64,000 bases of DNA, taken from contig NZ_CP115913.1 in NCBI RefSeq assembly GCF_027938815.1, forward strand, positions 2,080,001 to 2,144,000, read 5' to 3'. Positions 7,863 through 15,907 of the stretch are shown in pieces. The translations under genes and the position numbers were made by a program. Numbering within the stretch: the first letter of the stretch is position 1; every line of letters starts with the position of its first letter. This DNA comes from Oceanirhabdus sp. W0125-5. GTDB taxonomy: Bacteria > Bacillota > Clostridia > Clostridiales > Clostridiaceae. The notes under the pieces are model-generated. The model ran no database searches. It had not been told where the DNA came from and saw nothing but the letters and a program-made list of their open reading frames with translations.

Positions 7863-9107
7863 ATGTCGCAATTAGAGAAATTACAATTAAGTTTAAGTGA
7901 ATGGATTAAGGGTGACCTTATGGATAAAAAGAATGAGATTAAGGGTGAAGGAAGAAAGGTTGCAAAAGGAAAAATTGAAGCTGAAGATTTAAAAATAATA
8001 AATAGCTACAAAAATCAGAAAAATATTGAAGAAGTATTAATTGATGAGTTAAGTAGGATTATAGATAAGGTGTCAGATGAAAGCTATGAAATAGTGAATT
8101 ATATGGTAGAGGATATAAAAGCTGTATATAGTGATAAAAATATAATAGAGGAGATGCCTTTTGAGCTGTGTTATTTTAGCTTGCCTATCGTATTGCAAGC
8201 TATGGATGTAACAGAGAAATTAGAAAAATATCTTAAAATATTTGGACTATTTGTTGAGGGATATGATGAGTTTGAATTAATAACAAGTGAAGTGAGAGAA
8301 AAAATTCCTGTAACAATATTATCTATTTATCTTATGAATTTAAGAAGAAATAATAGAGATATTTCAAAAAAGGATATAGAAAAGCTTATATTGCTTTATG
8401 AGAATGTAGAAGTAGTTAAAAATAAGGTTTGGAATAGCTACTTTAAGGTTAGTATGGAAGAGATGGGGCAATTCTTTGATAAAAGATCAGGTGGTTATGA
8501 TCAGCATATGAAAAATACTGTTGTAGACTTTGATATTTACTATAAAAAACTTTCAGAGCCAATAAGAGAAACATCTGAAAAAATTTCTATATTAGACTTA
8601 GGATGTGGAACAGGGTTAGAGCTTGAAGGGGTATTTGAAAAAGCAATAAAAGCACATATAACTGGAATTGATATGTCAAAAGAGATGATGGATAAACTAC
8701 TAGAACGCTATAAAAAATATGAGAATCAAATAAACCTTATAGTTGGATCTTATTTAGATGTGCCTTTTGGTGAAGAAAAATATGATTATGCACTATCAAG
8801 TATGACCATTCATCACTTTGTGCCTGATGTTAAATTGGAACTTTATAAAAAAATCAGAAGATCAATAAAAAAAGGTGGATGTTATATAGAGGGAGATTAT
8901 GTGGTAAAAGAAGAAAATGCCAATCGTTACTTAAAAAGATATTATGAGATTATGGAATTATTAGATGAAGATGAAAAGGGATTATATCATATAGATATAC
9001 CTTTTTCTATGGATACTCAAAAAGAGCTATTTATGAAGGCGGGATTTTCTGAGGTGGAAGTTATATTAAGAAAAGGTGAAACTGCTATATTAGTTGCAAA
9101 AGCATAA
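7863..9107 (+). CDS. SAM-dependent class I methyltransferase with N-terminal helical domain
   Basis: 414 residues. The C-terminal half is a Rossmann-type methyltransferase: motif I ILDLGCGTGLELE (about residues 243-255), the acidic end of strand 2 in GIDMSKEMM, the post-I region VGSYLDVPF, and motif IV/V YALSSMTIHHFV. The N-terminal 200 residues are mostly charged helices without a recognised family. The wording resembles small-molecule methyltransferases (Methyltransf_25-like) rather than rRNA enzymes, so the substrate is open. ATG 7863 is chosen because GAGAGGAG lies 8 bases upstream; the frame stays open further up but overlaps the preceding gene and the palindrome. Likely in one unit with the zinc-ribbon/S4 gene and closed by a terminator at 9127. 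Confidence 0.8.
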   Translation: MSQLEKLQLSLSEWIKGDLMDKKNEIKGEGRKVAKGKIEAEDLKIINSYKNQKNIEEVLIDELSRIIDKVSDESYEIVNYMVEDIKAVYSDKNIIEEMPFELCYFSLPIVLQAMDVTEKLEKYLKIFGLFVEGYDEFELITSEVREKIPVTILSIYLMNLRRNNRDISKKDIEKLILLYENVEVVKNKVWNSYFKVSMEEMGQFFDKRSGGYDQHMKNTVVDFDIYYKKLSEPIRETSEKISILDLGCGTGLELEGVFEKAIKAHITGIDMSKEMMDKLLERYKKYENQINLIVGSYLDVPFGEEKYDYALSSMTIHHFVPDVKLELYKKIRRSIKKGGCYIEGDYVVKEENANRYLKRYYEIMELLDEDEKGLYHIDIPFSMDTQKELFMKAGFSEVEVILRKGETAILVAKA

Positions 9108-9126
9108 TAAATAATTCAATAGAATT

Positions 9127-9168
9127 AAGAGGTAGATAAAATAATTATCTGCCTCTTATTTTATTTTT
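9127..9168 (+). terminator. terminator after methyltransferase
   Basis: AAGAGGTAGATAA / TTATCTGCCTCTT, 13-bp stem with one T-G, followed by a T-rich tail. Confidence 0.88.
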
Positions 9169-9250
9169 TGTGTAGAAATAGTGTGGGGACAGACTTCATT
9201 ATAGGTGCATATATTATAGTAGATACATTTTACTAGGAGGATAAAAAGAG

Positions 9251-10852
9251 TTGAACAAAGTAAATGATGTTGAAAAAGTAAGTAATGATACAAATAATGA
9301 TCAAAACCCTAACGGATCATATAAACCAATGCAATCATATGAGATTGGACCATTAACACCAAGGCAAGTTAATCAAAAAGCATATAAAATACGCGTAGAT
9401 GCAGCTGGTTTTCAAAAGAATCTACCATTACCAGATCACCCTAATAATGGGGATGAAGATTTATATCCAAATAGAATTGCTAACTATTCTAAAGCAATGC
9501 CTCATAATCACCTTGGAGAAGTTAATCTAGGGGCGTACAATATATGGCTAAAGGCATTAACAACAGGAAATCCTCAAATGTTTGAAGAGATTCCTTTAGG
9601 TGGGGTTAGGAAATTTGCTAATCCTCAAGGGTCCTATGCATATGATTTAGAAGGACCAAATTCTCATCATTTAACTATGCCTCCTGCACCTAACTTTGAT
9701 AGTGCATGGGCGGCAAGTGAGATGGGAGAAGATTATTGGAGGGCATTAACTCGTGACGTACCTTTTGCAGATTATGATACTAATACTCTTATTAGTGAAG
9801 CATGCACTGATATGTCACAGTTTTCAGATTATCGAGGACCAAAAGAAAATGGAGAAGTTACTCCAGGAACAATATTTAGAGGGAATTTTGAGGGAGACTT
9901 GATAGGACCTTATATTTCACAGTTTTTAGCCAAGGATGTTCCCTTTGGAGCAAAAATACTTGAACAGCAATATCCTACCACATTACCTGGAATAAACTAT
10001 ATGACTTCATATGATGACTGGCTTTATATTCAAAATGGAGGAACTAGCCATCATGGTGATTTTGATCCACAACCACGTTATATTAGAAGCGGTAGAGATT
10101 TAGCTGAATGGGTTCATGGAGATTTCACTTATCAAAGTGTTTTAAATGCTTGTCTGATTTTACTAGGATTTGGGAAAGGCGCAGTATGCTATGAAAACCC
10201 TTATTTATGCTCTAGAACACAAAATGGTTTTGTTACTTTTGGATCAGCATATATTTTAGATTTAGTTGGAAAATCAGCTAGAATAGCATTAGAAGCTGCT
10301 TGGTTCCAAAAATTCTTAGTGCACCGTCGATTACGACCAGAGGAATTTGGTGGACGTGTTCAGAATAATCTGACAGGAGCTACTAATTATCCTATTAATC
10401 CAGAGTTGCTAAATTGTTGTGCTGTTACTAAAGTTTTTGAGGAATATGGAACGTACTTGTTACCGATGGCTTATCCAGAGGGATCTCCTACTCATACCTC
10501 TTATCCAGCAGGGCATGCTTGTATCGCAGGAGCAGGTGTTACAATGATGAAGGCTTTCTTCAATGAAGATTATATTATACCTGATCCTAAAGTGGCTAGT
10601 GCTGATGGATTATCATTGCTTCCATATACAGGAACCCCTCTTACTGTAGGTGGTGAACTAAACAAACTTGGTTCTAACCTTTCACTTGGAAGGGATACTG
10701 CAGGGGTTCACTATCGCTCAGATGGAATAGAGGGACTTAAATTAGGAGAAGCTGTAGCAATAGGGATTCTTCATGACTTTAAGAAGACTTATAATGAGAA
10801 CTTTATGGGGTTCTGTATTACTAAGTTTGACGGAACTACAATTATTATATAA
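9251..10852 (+). CDS. vanadium-dependent haloperoxidase-like protein
   Basis: 533 residues of the PAP2/vanadium haloperoxidase superfamily. The vanadate (phosphate) site motifs are in order: KFLVHRRLRPEEFGG (about residues 354-368, Lys and Arg), SPTHTSYPAGHACIAGAG (about 415-432, Ser-x-Gly-His type) and GRDTAGVHYRSD (about 483-494, Arg and catalytic His). Family enzymes oxidise halides with H2O2; some bacterial members act as phosphatases or non-canonical haloperoxidases. There is no signal peptide, so it appears cytosolic. The start is TTG 9251 with AGGAGG about 10 bases upstream; no earlier ATG is possible. Transcribed alone, it ends 6 bp before a palindromic element. It is unusual in an apparently anaerobic, catalase-poor background. 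Confidence 0.85.
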   Translation: MNKVNDVEKVSNDTNNDQNPNGSYKPMQSYEIGPLTPRQVNQKAYKIRVDAAGFQKNLPLPDHPNNGDEDLYPNRIANYSKAMPHNHLGEVNLGAYNIWLKALTTGNPQMFEEIPLGGVRKFANPQGSYAYDLEGPNSHHLTMPPAPNFDSAWAASEMGEDYWRALTRDVPFADYDTNTLISEACTDMSQFSDYRGPKENGEVTPGTIFRGNFEGDLIGPYISQFLAKDVPFGAKILEQQYPTTLPGINYMTSYDDWLYIQNGGTSHHGDFDPQPRYIRSGRDLAEWVHGDFTYQSVLNACLILLGFGKGAVCYENPYLCSRTQNGFVTFGSAYILDLVGKSARIALEAAWFQKFLVHRRLRPEEFGGRVQNNLTGATNYPINPELLNCCAVTKVFEEYGTYLLPMAYPEGSPTHTSYPAGHACIAGAGVTMMKAFFNEDYIIPDPKVASADGLSLLPYTGTPLTVGGELNKLGSNLSLGRDTAGVHYRSDGIEGLKLGEAVAIGILHDFKKTYNENFMGFCITKFDGTTIII

Positions 10853-10858
10853 TATTTA

Positions 10859-10883
10859 GGGTCAGACCCTTGGGGTCTGACCC
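10859..10883. repeat. GGGTCAGACCC / GGGTCTGACCC hairpin
   Basis: Two 11-nt arms separated by TTG pair perfectly; each arm is itself almost palindromic. It is placed between the convergent haloperoxidase and patatin genes and could stop transcription from both sides, though neither side has a T run. The core is shared with the element at 7817, suggesting a dispersed REP-like family. Confidence 0.75.
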
Positions 10884-10887
10884 CTCC

Positions 10888-12099
10888 TTAACTAATTTCC
10901 TTTAAAACATGTGTTAACAATTCATCCTTTAAGGACCATTTATATAGATTAGTTTGTTTCAAAATTTTAGGCAGTCTGTGAAGAGCGATATCTTTTGTTG
11001 AATAATCTTTAAGTTTAGAAGTAACTAATTTCTCGAATGTATCGTAATCATAAATAGCGTATCTATCGATGTTAAGTTTTTCTGCAACAAATTCATATAG
11101 ATTCAGTATCATTGTTGAATAGTCATCATTATAACATGATCCTAACATCTCTCCAACTTTTGGGAGTATCTTTTCAAATAACATTCTTCTATGTGGGATT
11201 CCCTCAATTCCAAAGAGTTTTCCTAATTTCATAATTAAACTTTCAGGAAGTGATAATAATTTATTAAGTACATCATCTTCTTTAGGTAAGTGAGTAATAT
11301 AATATTTTTTACCAGCTAGATTTTTAAAGATTTTAAGAGTGTCATAATAACCCATTTCAATGTTTCTTCTAGATGTTTCTCTATTAAACTCTAATGTTCT
11401 TCCTAAAGGTTCAGATGGAGTAATATAGGTTATTTCTAAATCATCTTTCTTTACATTTCTTTTTAAACCTAATGCACCAAGATCCACAGCTATAATTTTT
11501 TTATATCCTTTTGATGACATTAATTTTAATGGAAGGTTATCATGAAAGGCACCATCAATATATTTTTTACCATCAATTTTTTCAGATTTAAATACAGGTA
11601 AATTTGAAGAGGCAAGTAGATAATCATGTAACTTACCCTCAGGTATTTCATCTATAAATACTTCCACTGGTTTCATATCTGAAAGAGAAACAGTAACTAT
11701 TCCAAAGTCAATTTCAGAATTTCTTAATTTTTCTTCATTAACCTTTTCTTTTAATAATTCCCTAAGTGGATCGATATTTAAACCACCTTCTTCTAAAACA
11801 TTACTCATATATTTTACAATTGAATTAAATGACTTAATATCTATTTTTCTATTTGATATTTTTTCAATGACCAATTCATTTCCTTTAATTACAGAGGAGG
11901 GTCTCATATTATACCATAAATCATAAGCTTCGTCATAAGCATCCAAAGCTATAAAGGAACCATTTAAAGCTCCAATTGATGTGCCTGTTACAGCTCCTAT
12001 TTCAACATCTAATTCTTTTAAGGCTTTCCAAACACCAAGTTGATAGCTGCCTCTTGTACCACCACCAGCTAACACTAAACCATATAATTCATTTGTCAT
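10888..12099 (-). CDS. patatin-like phospholipase
   Basis: 403-residue serine hydrolase of the patatin family (RssA/YlbK-like). It has the oxyanion loop GGGTRGSYQLGVWKAL at residues 11-26, the nucleophile elbow GTSIGALNG with Ser at about 42, and the catalytic Asp in DGAFHDNLP (about 187). It probably hydrolyses acyl groups of membrane lipids in the cytosol or at the inner membrane face. The last 170 residues are an extra helical region beyond the core. Start ATG 12099 is preceded by GAGGTG on the minus strand. It converges on the haloperoxidase gene, with 35 bp between stops; no functional link is evident. Confidence 0.88.
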   Translation of the reverse strand: MTNELYGLVLAGGGTRGSYQLGVWKALKELDVEIGAVTGTSIGALNGSFIALDAYDEAYDLWYNMRPSSVIKGNELVIEKISNRKIDIKSFNSIVKYMSNVLEEGGLNIDPLRELLKEKVNEEKLRNSEIDFGIVTVSLSDMKPVEVFIDEIPEGKLHDYLLASSNLPVFKSEKIDGKKYIDGAFHDNLPLKLMSSKGYKKIIAVDLGALGLKRNVKKDDLEITYITPSEPLGRTLEFNRETSRRNIEMGYYDTLKIFKNLAGKKYYITHLPKEDDVLNKLLSLPESLIMKLGKLFGIEGIPHRRMLFEKILPKVGEMLGSCYNDDYSTMILNLYEFVAEKLNIDRYAIYDYDTFEKLVTSKLKDYSTKDIALHRLPKILKQTNLYKWSLKDELLTHVLKEIS

Positions 12100-12350
12100 T
12101 ACTTGTACACCTCGTATTATATATTTTTATCAATAAAATATCGTAAATTTCAGTACTCAAATATAAGTTAATACTATATTATTTTTTAGTACTTTTCAAT
12201 TTTTATTATTGGAATATTTGATGTACTAAAGAGAATTAAAAAATATTAAGAATAATATTTTAGGAGAAGAAGTAGAGTAATCCCATTGGAGTTTGTGGTA
12301 AAATATAAAATATGTAACAATAAATAAAAATAAATACTTAATTTAACAAT

Positions 12351-12427
12351 TTGGAAACAAGTTAAGATTATTTGGAAAAAACTTTAAGATAAAATAATAT
12401 TTAAGATAAAATAATATTTAAGGAGGG
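12351..12427 (+). promoter_or_regulatory. repeat-rich promoter region of lipoprotein/two-component operon
   Basis: TTGGAAACAA (12351) and TTGGAAAAAA (12372) form direct repeats with a 21-bp period. TTAAGAT recurs at 12362, 12384 and 12401; the unit TTAAGATAAAATAATAT is an exact 17-bp tandem duplication (12384-12417) ending at the RBS AGGAGGG (12421-12427). Such one-or-two-turn direct repeats suit OmpR-type response regulators, and one is encoded downstream. The upstream part (12100-12350) is AT-rich spacer holding the patatin promoter region; nothing else was seen. Confidence 0.5.
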
Positions 12428-12433
12428 ATTCAT

Positions 12434-13678
12434 ATGATGAAAAAAGGAATGGTATTATTTTTAGCAAGTATTGCAGTGGTATTTCAGCTAACAGGTTGTG
12501 GAAAGGGAAAAGTTGAAAAGATTGTATTACAGAAAGATGTACAAGAAACAAGTAATCTTCTTGAGATTTCAGGTGTGGAAAAAATTGATTTGAAGTTAAA
12601 TGATAAAGAGGTTTTTTATCCAGGATTTTATTTCAATGGAGAATTATATGGATATATAGGCTTTGGTTTAGGGAACCTTGATAATAAAGAGCCTAAAGAA
12701 GGTTATTTAAAAGATGGGTATACAAGAGATAAATTATTTAAAATAGATCAAGAAAATAAATTGAAGGAAACTTCAAAGGTAATGCTCAATAATAGATATA
12801 CATATAACAAATCTTATGATTTTAATGATGGATTAGTTAGAGAGATAGATTATACTAAGGAGGATGTGCCTAGAGAGAGTGAAGATATATCTAATACATT
12901 AAAAAAATACAATATTGATAAAATTGATTATATACTACCAGCATTAATTGATGACAAAGAATATATTTATTTATTCAATTTTAGTAATAGCAAGATAAAT
13001 CAATATTTACTTGATGTTATGGAAGATAAACTTTATGAATTTAAAATAAATGATAGGTTAATAGACTTAATTTATGTAGAGGCACTTAAAAGTTTTATAT
13101 GGGTAGATAAAGATTTTACGTGCTATAAGTTAGTTTTTAATGAAAACTATATTGAGTTAGAGGAATATATTGATTTGAAGGAATATATGAGTTATAGAAA
13201 AAATGATGATTTAAAGAACGTTAGTATAGGAGCTTTGAATGAAAATGAAATATTAATTATTGAAATGGGATATTTAAGAGATGATGGCTATTTTAGTTAT
13301 CACCCACTTTATGAGACGCTTTCTATAAGTAAATTTAATTTTAAGACAAATCAATTTAAGGAATTACTTAAATCATCAGGTGATAGACACATAAGTAGCA
13401 TATCAATGTCAAAAGATATATTGGTATTTGATGAATTTGAAAAAGAAAGTGGATATATAAGCCCTAAAACAAGATATTTTAAAACCATAGATGGCGATGA
13501 ATTGAAAACTATTTACAAAGAATCCATCGAGGATGAAGGAAAAACATTATCTCCATTTATTAGGACATTAATAAGTGAGGATAAAAAAGAAATATTTTTA
13601 CTGAAGCAGGTCACAGACATGGCGGATGGAGTGGAAACTACAATGGATGTTATCTACAAGAAATATACTTTTAAATAA
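12434..13678 (+). CDS. lipoprotein of unknown function linked to a two-component system
   Basis: 414 residues. The N-terminal signal MMKKGMVLFLASIAVVFQ is followed by the lipobox LTGC, so it is a membrane-anchored extracellular protein. The rest is rich in charged residues and beta-like stretches, with repeated aromatic-acidic strands (YLFNFSNSK, FIWVDKDFTCYKLVF, DILVFDEFEK), which may form a propeller-like fold; I do not recognise the family. The stop is 33 bp before the response regulator gene on the same strand, so the three genes form an operon and the lipoprotein may be the sensor's accessory or its target. Start ATG 12434 has AGGAGGG 6 bases upstream; ATG 12437 is an equivalent alternative. 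Confidence 0.7.
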   Translation: MMKKGMVLFLASIAVVFQLTGCGKGKVEKIVLQKDVQETSNLLEISGVEKIDLKLNDKEVFYPGFYFNGELYGYIGFGLGNLDNKEPKEGYLKDGYTRDKLFKIDQENKLKETSKVMLNNRYTYNKSYDFNDGLVREIDYTKEDVPRESEDISNTLKKYNIDKIDYILPALIDDKEYIYLFNFSNSKINQYLLDVMEDKLYEFKINDRLIDLIYVEALKSFIWVDKDFTCYKLVFNENYIELEEYIDLKEYMSYRKNDDLKNVSIGALNENEILIIEMGYLRDDGYFSYHPLYETLSISKFNFKTNQFKELLKSSGDRHISSISMSKDILVFDEFEKESGYISPKTRYFKTIDGDELKTIYKESIEDEGKTLSPFIRTLISEDKKEIFLLKQVTDMADGVETTMDVIYKKYTFK

Positions 13679-13711
13679 ACATTGATTGTTATGATGTTAG
13701 GGGAAAAGATT

Positions 13712-14383
13712 ATGAAGAAGATACTTATTGTTGAAGATGAATATTCAATTAATGATATTCTCACATTGGCTTTGAATAGTGAAGGATACAAAGTTAAAAG
13801 TGTGTTTGATGGAAAAAGTGCACTATATGAAGTAGAAAATTTTAAGCCTGATTTAGTATTACTTGATGTTATGCTGCCAGATATTGATGGGTTTGAAATA
13901 TGTAAAAAAATCTCTAAGGATTTCTTGGTTATTATGATTACAGCTAAAGATAGTATTTTTGACAAGGTTGTTGGATTGGAAATTGGTGCAGATGATTATA
14001 TAACAAAACCTTTTGAAATTAAAGAGGTTATGGTTAGGATAAAGGCTTTATTTAGAAGATTAGAAAAAGAGAATCCCTCTAGGGTAAATAAATTAGAAAA
14101 ACTAGATGATGAAATTACGGTAGATGTAATTGGTGAAAGAGTATATAAAAAGGGAAAAGAAGTTCAATTAAAAAGAAAAGAAGGGGCTTTATTCTTTTAT
14201 TTGTATTCTAATAGAAATAGAGTTTTTTCCCGTGAAGAGCTCTTAAACAAAGTGTGGGGATATGATTATTATGGAGGAACACGAACAGTAGATGTACATG
14301 TTAGAAGAATAAGAGCAAAGCTTGGTTTGTCTGGGAACTCTCATATAGAAACAGTTTTTGGAATAGGATATGTGATGAGATAA
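13712..14383 (+). CDS. OmpR/PhoB-family response regulator
   Basis: 223 residues: receiver domain (1-115) followed by a winged-helix DNA-binding domain (about 130-223). Receiver residues are present: the acidic pair in VEDEYS, phospho-Asp in LLDVMLPDIDGFE (about residue 52), Thr in MITAKDS and Lys in ITKPFE. The C-terminal domain has the conserved GGTRTVDVHVRRIRAKLG recognition region. Start ATG 13712 has AGGGGAAAAG upstream; the TTG at 13682 has no proper RBS. It is directly upstream of its kinase (TAATG overlap) and downstream of the lipoprotein. Likely targets include its own promoter, where direct repeats are seen. Confidence 0.93.
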   Translation: MKKILIVEDEYSINDILTLALNSEGYKVKSVFDGKSALYEVENFKPDLVLLDVMLPDIDGFEICKKISKDFLVIMITAKDSIFDKVVGLEIGADDYITKPFEIKEVMVRIKALFRRLEKENPSRVNKLEKLDDEITVDVIGERVYKKGKEVQLKRKEGALFFYLYSNRNRVFSREELLNKVWGYDYYGGTRTVDVHVRRIRAKLGLSGNSHIETVFGIGYVMR

Positions 14384-15807
14384 TGTTTAAATTTAAAACT
14401 TTAAGAGGCAAAATTATTTTAGGAGTTCTGTTCATTTCCATAGTGGTAGTAAGTCTTATTAATATAACAGTATGGAGAGTTTTTCAAGATAATTTTAAAA
14501 AGTCGATTATCAATGATATGATGGCAATTAAACATATAACCAGATTAGAGATATCCAGAAATTATAATTTAGAATCAACAATGAGTAGTAATAAAGGAAA
14601 GGTATTATCAATACTCAATGATATTAACAATCAATATGATATATATATATCAATAGATAATAATAGTGAGCAAAATATTGCTTTTACAGGTGTTTTATTG
14701 GATGAAAGGGATAAAATAAATATTCTCATTGAGAGCAATGAAAAACAATCTCTTTTATATCTAAACTCTGAAGGTGGTAAGTTTTATGTGAGTTACTCAT
14801 ATCCTATGTATGATGAGGGTAAGTATATAGGAACATTGGTACTGCAAAAATCATATTTAGAATTATATAATGATTATAAATTATTGCTGCTAAAGATTAT
14901 ACTTATTCAATGTATATTATTTTTACTAATGATTTTAATAATTAATATATGGTTAAAGAAAACAACCGTATCTCTTAAGATTTTAGCTAAAGGAATAAGT
15001 GATGTTGGAGATGGAGATTTTACTAATAGATTAGAGGTAAAAGGAAAAGATGAGGTGGCAATTTTAGTTCACCATTTCAATAGTATGCAGGAGAGAATAC
15101 TATCTCAAATTCAACATTTAAAAAAAGAAAAGAAAAGGGTGGAGGAATTAGAAAAGTCTACGAAGAAATTTTTTAATTGTGCTACACATGAAATGAGAAC
15201 GCCACTTACAGCTATATCAGGATATACACAGTTATTACAGCAAAATACCCTTAACGAACAACAAGTTCAACGGTCATATAAGAGGTTGTCCATAGAAGGG
15301 AAAAGATTAAGCAATATGGTAGAAAATATGCTAGTTCTTGCTAAAGGAAAAGAAAAAATCATTCACGAACCAGAATATTTTGATGTGAAAAATCTATTGA
15401 TAGATGTTATAGAAGGATTTGAATTTATTTCAGAGAAAAGAAAAATTAATTTTAAGGTAAATGAAAGGTCGGCGATGGTTTTTGCTGCAGAAGAAGATAT
15501 AAGAAAGGTATTTATTAATCTTATAGATAATGGGGTAAAGTATAGCAAGGATGATAAAATAAATGTAAAATGTGAATATAATGATAAGGCAATTATAACA
15601 ATAGAAAATAAATGTGGGGAAATTCCATCTAATATTAAAGATAATCTATTTGAGCCTTTCACTAAGTATAATTATGGTGATAATACTCAAGTAAGTTCGG
15701 GATTAGGTTTGGTGATTTGTAGAGAATTAGTAAATAAGAATAATGGAAAAATTAATTATGAATTTCATGAAGGAAATATATCTTTTAAAGTTGAACTTTA
15801 TAGATAA
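14383..15807 (+). CDS. sensor histidine kinase
   Basis: 474-residue membrane kinase: TM1 near residues 10-29, an extracytoplasmic sensor loop of about 130 residues, TM2 (LLLLKIILIQCILFLLMILI), a HAMP segment, HisKA with the phospho-His in FFNCATHEMRTPLTAISGY, and an ATPase domain with the N box (VFINLIDNGVKYS) and GLGLVICRELV. The DxGxG-type G1 box is weak: the expected stretch reads NKCGEIPSN, as in some clostridial kinases, so ATP binding is expected but not certain. The start overlaps the regulator stop. It partners the adjacent OmpR-type regulator and probably senses through the loop and/or the co-encoded lipoprotein. Confidence 0.9.
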   Translation: MFKFKTLRGKIILGVLFISIVVVSLINITVWRVFQDNFKKSIINDMMAIKHITRLEISRNYNLESTMSSNKGKVLSILNDINNQYDIYISIDNNSEQNIAFTGVLLDERDKINILIESNEKQSLLYLNSEGGKFYVSYSYPMYDEGKYIGTLVLQKSYLELYNDYKLLLLKIILIQCILFLLMILIINIWLKKTTVSLKILAKGISDVGDGDFTNRLEVKGKDEVAILVHHFNSMQERILSQIQHLKKEKKRVEELEKSTKKFFNCATHEMRTPLTAISGYTQLLQQNTLNEQQVQRSYKRLSIEGKRLSNMVENMLVLAKGKEKIIHEPEYFDVKNLLIDVIEGFEFISEKRKINFKVNERSAMVFAAEEDIRKVFINLIDNGVKYSKDDKINVKCEYNDKAIITIENKCGEIPSNIKDNLFEPFTKYNYGDNTQVSSGLGLVICRELVNKNNGKINYEFHEGNISFKVELYR

Positions 15808-15842
15808 ACCCGTATGATATGAGTTCTATGGTCATAAGTTTG

Positions 15843-15874
15843 GACAGGGAGGCTTTTTTAGACTTCCTGTCTTT
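15843..15874 (+). terminator. terminator after histidine kinase
   Basis: GACAGGGAGGC pairs with GACTTCCTGTC (one mismatch, one G-T) over a T-rich loop; the trailing T run is short (TTT). Moderate. Confidence 0.6.
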
Positions 15875-15907
15875 AACTATATGAAAAACATAAAAGGGAG
15901 TGAATAT

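Noticed and set aside
12362-12417. Possible CRISPR-like array from the TTAAGAT repeats
   Set aside because: Units are 7-17 bp with no unique spacers of 30 bp or more; a regulatory repeat is the better reading.
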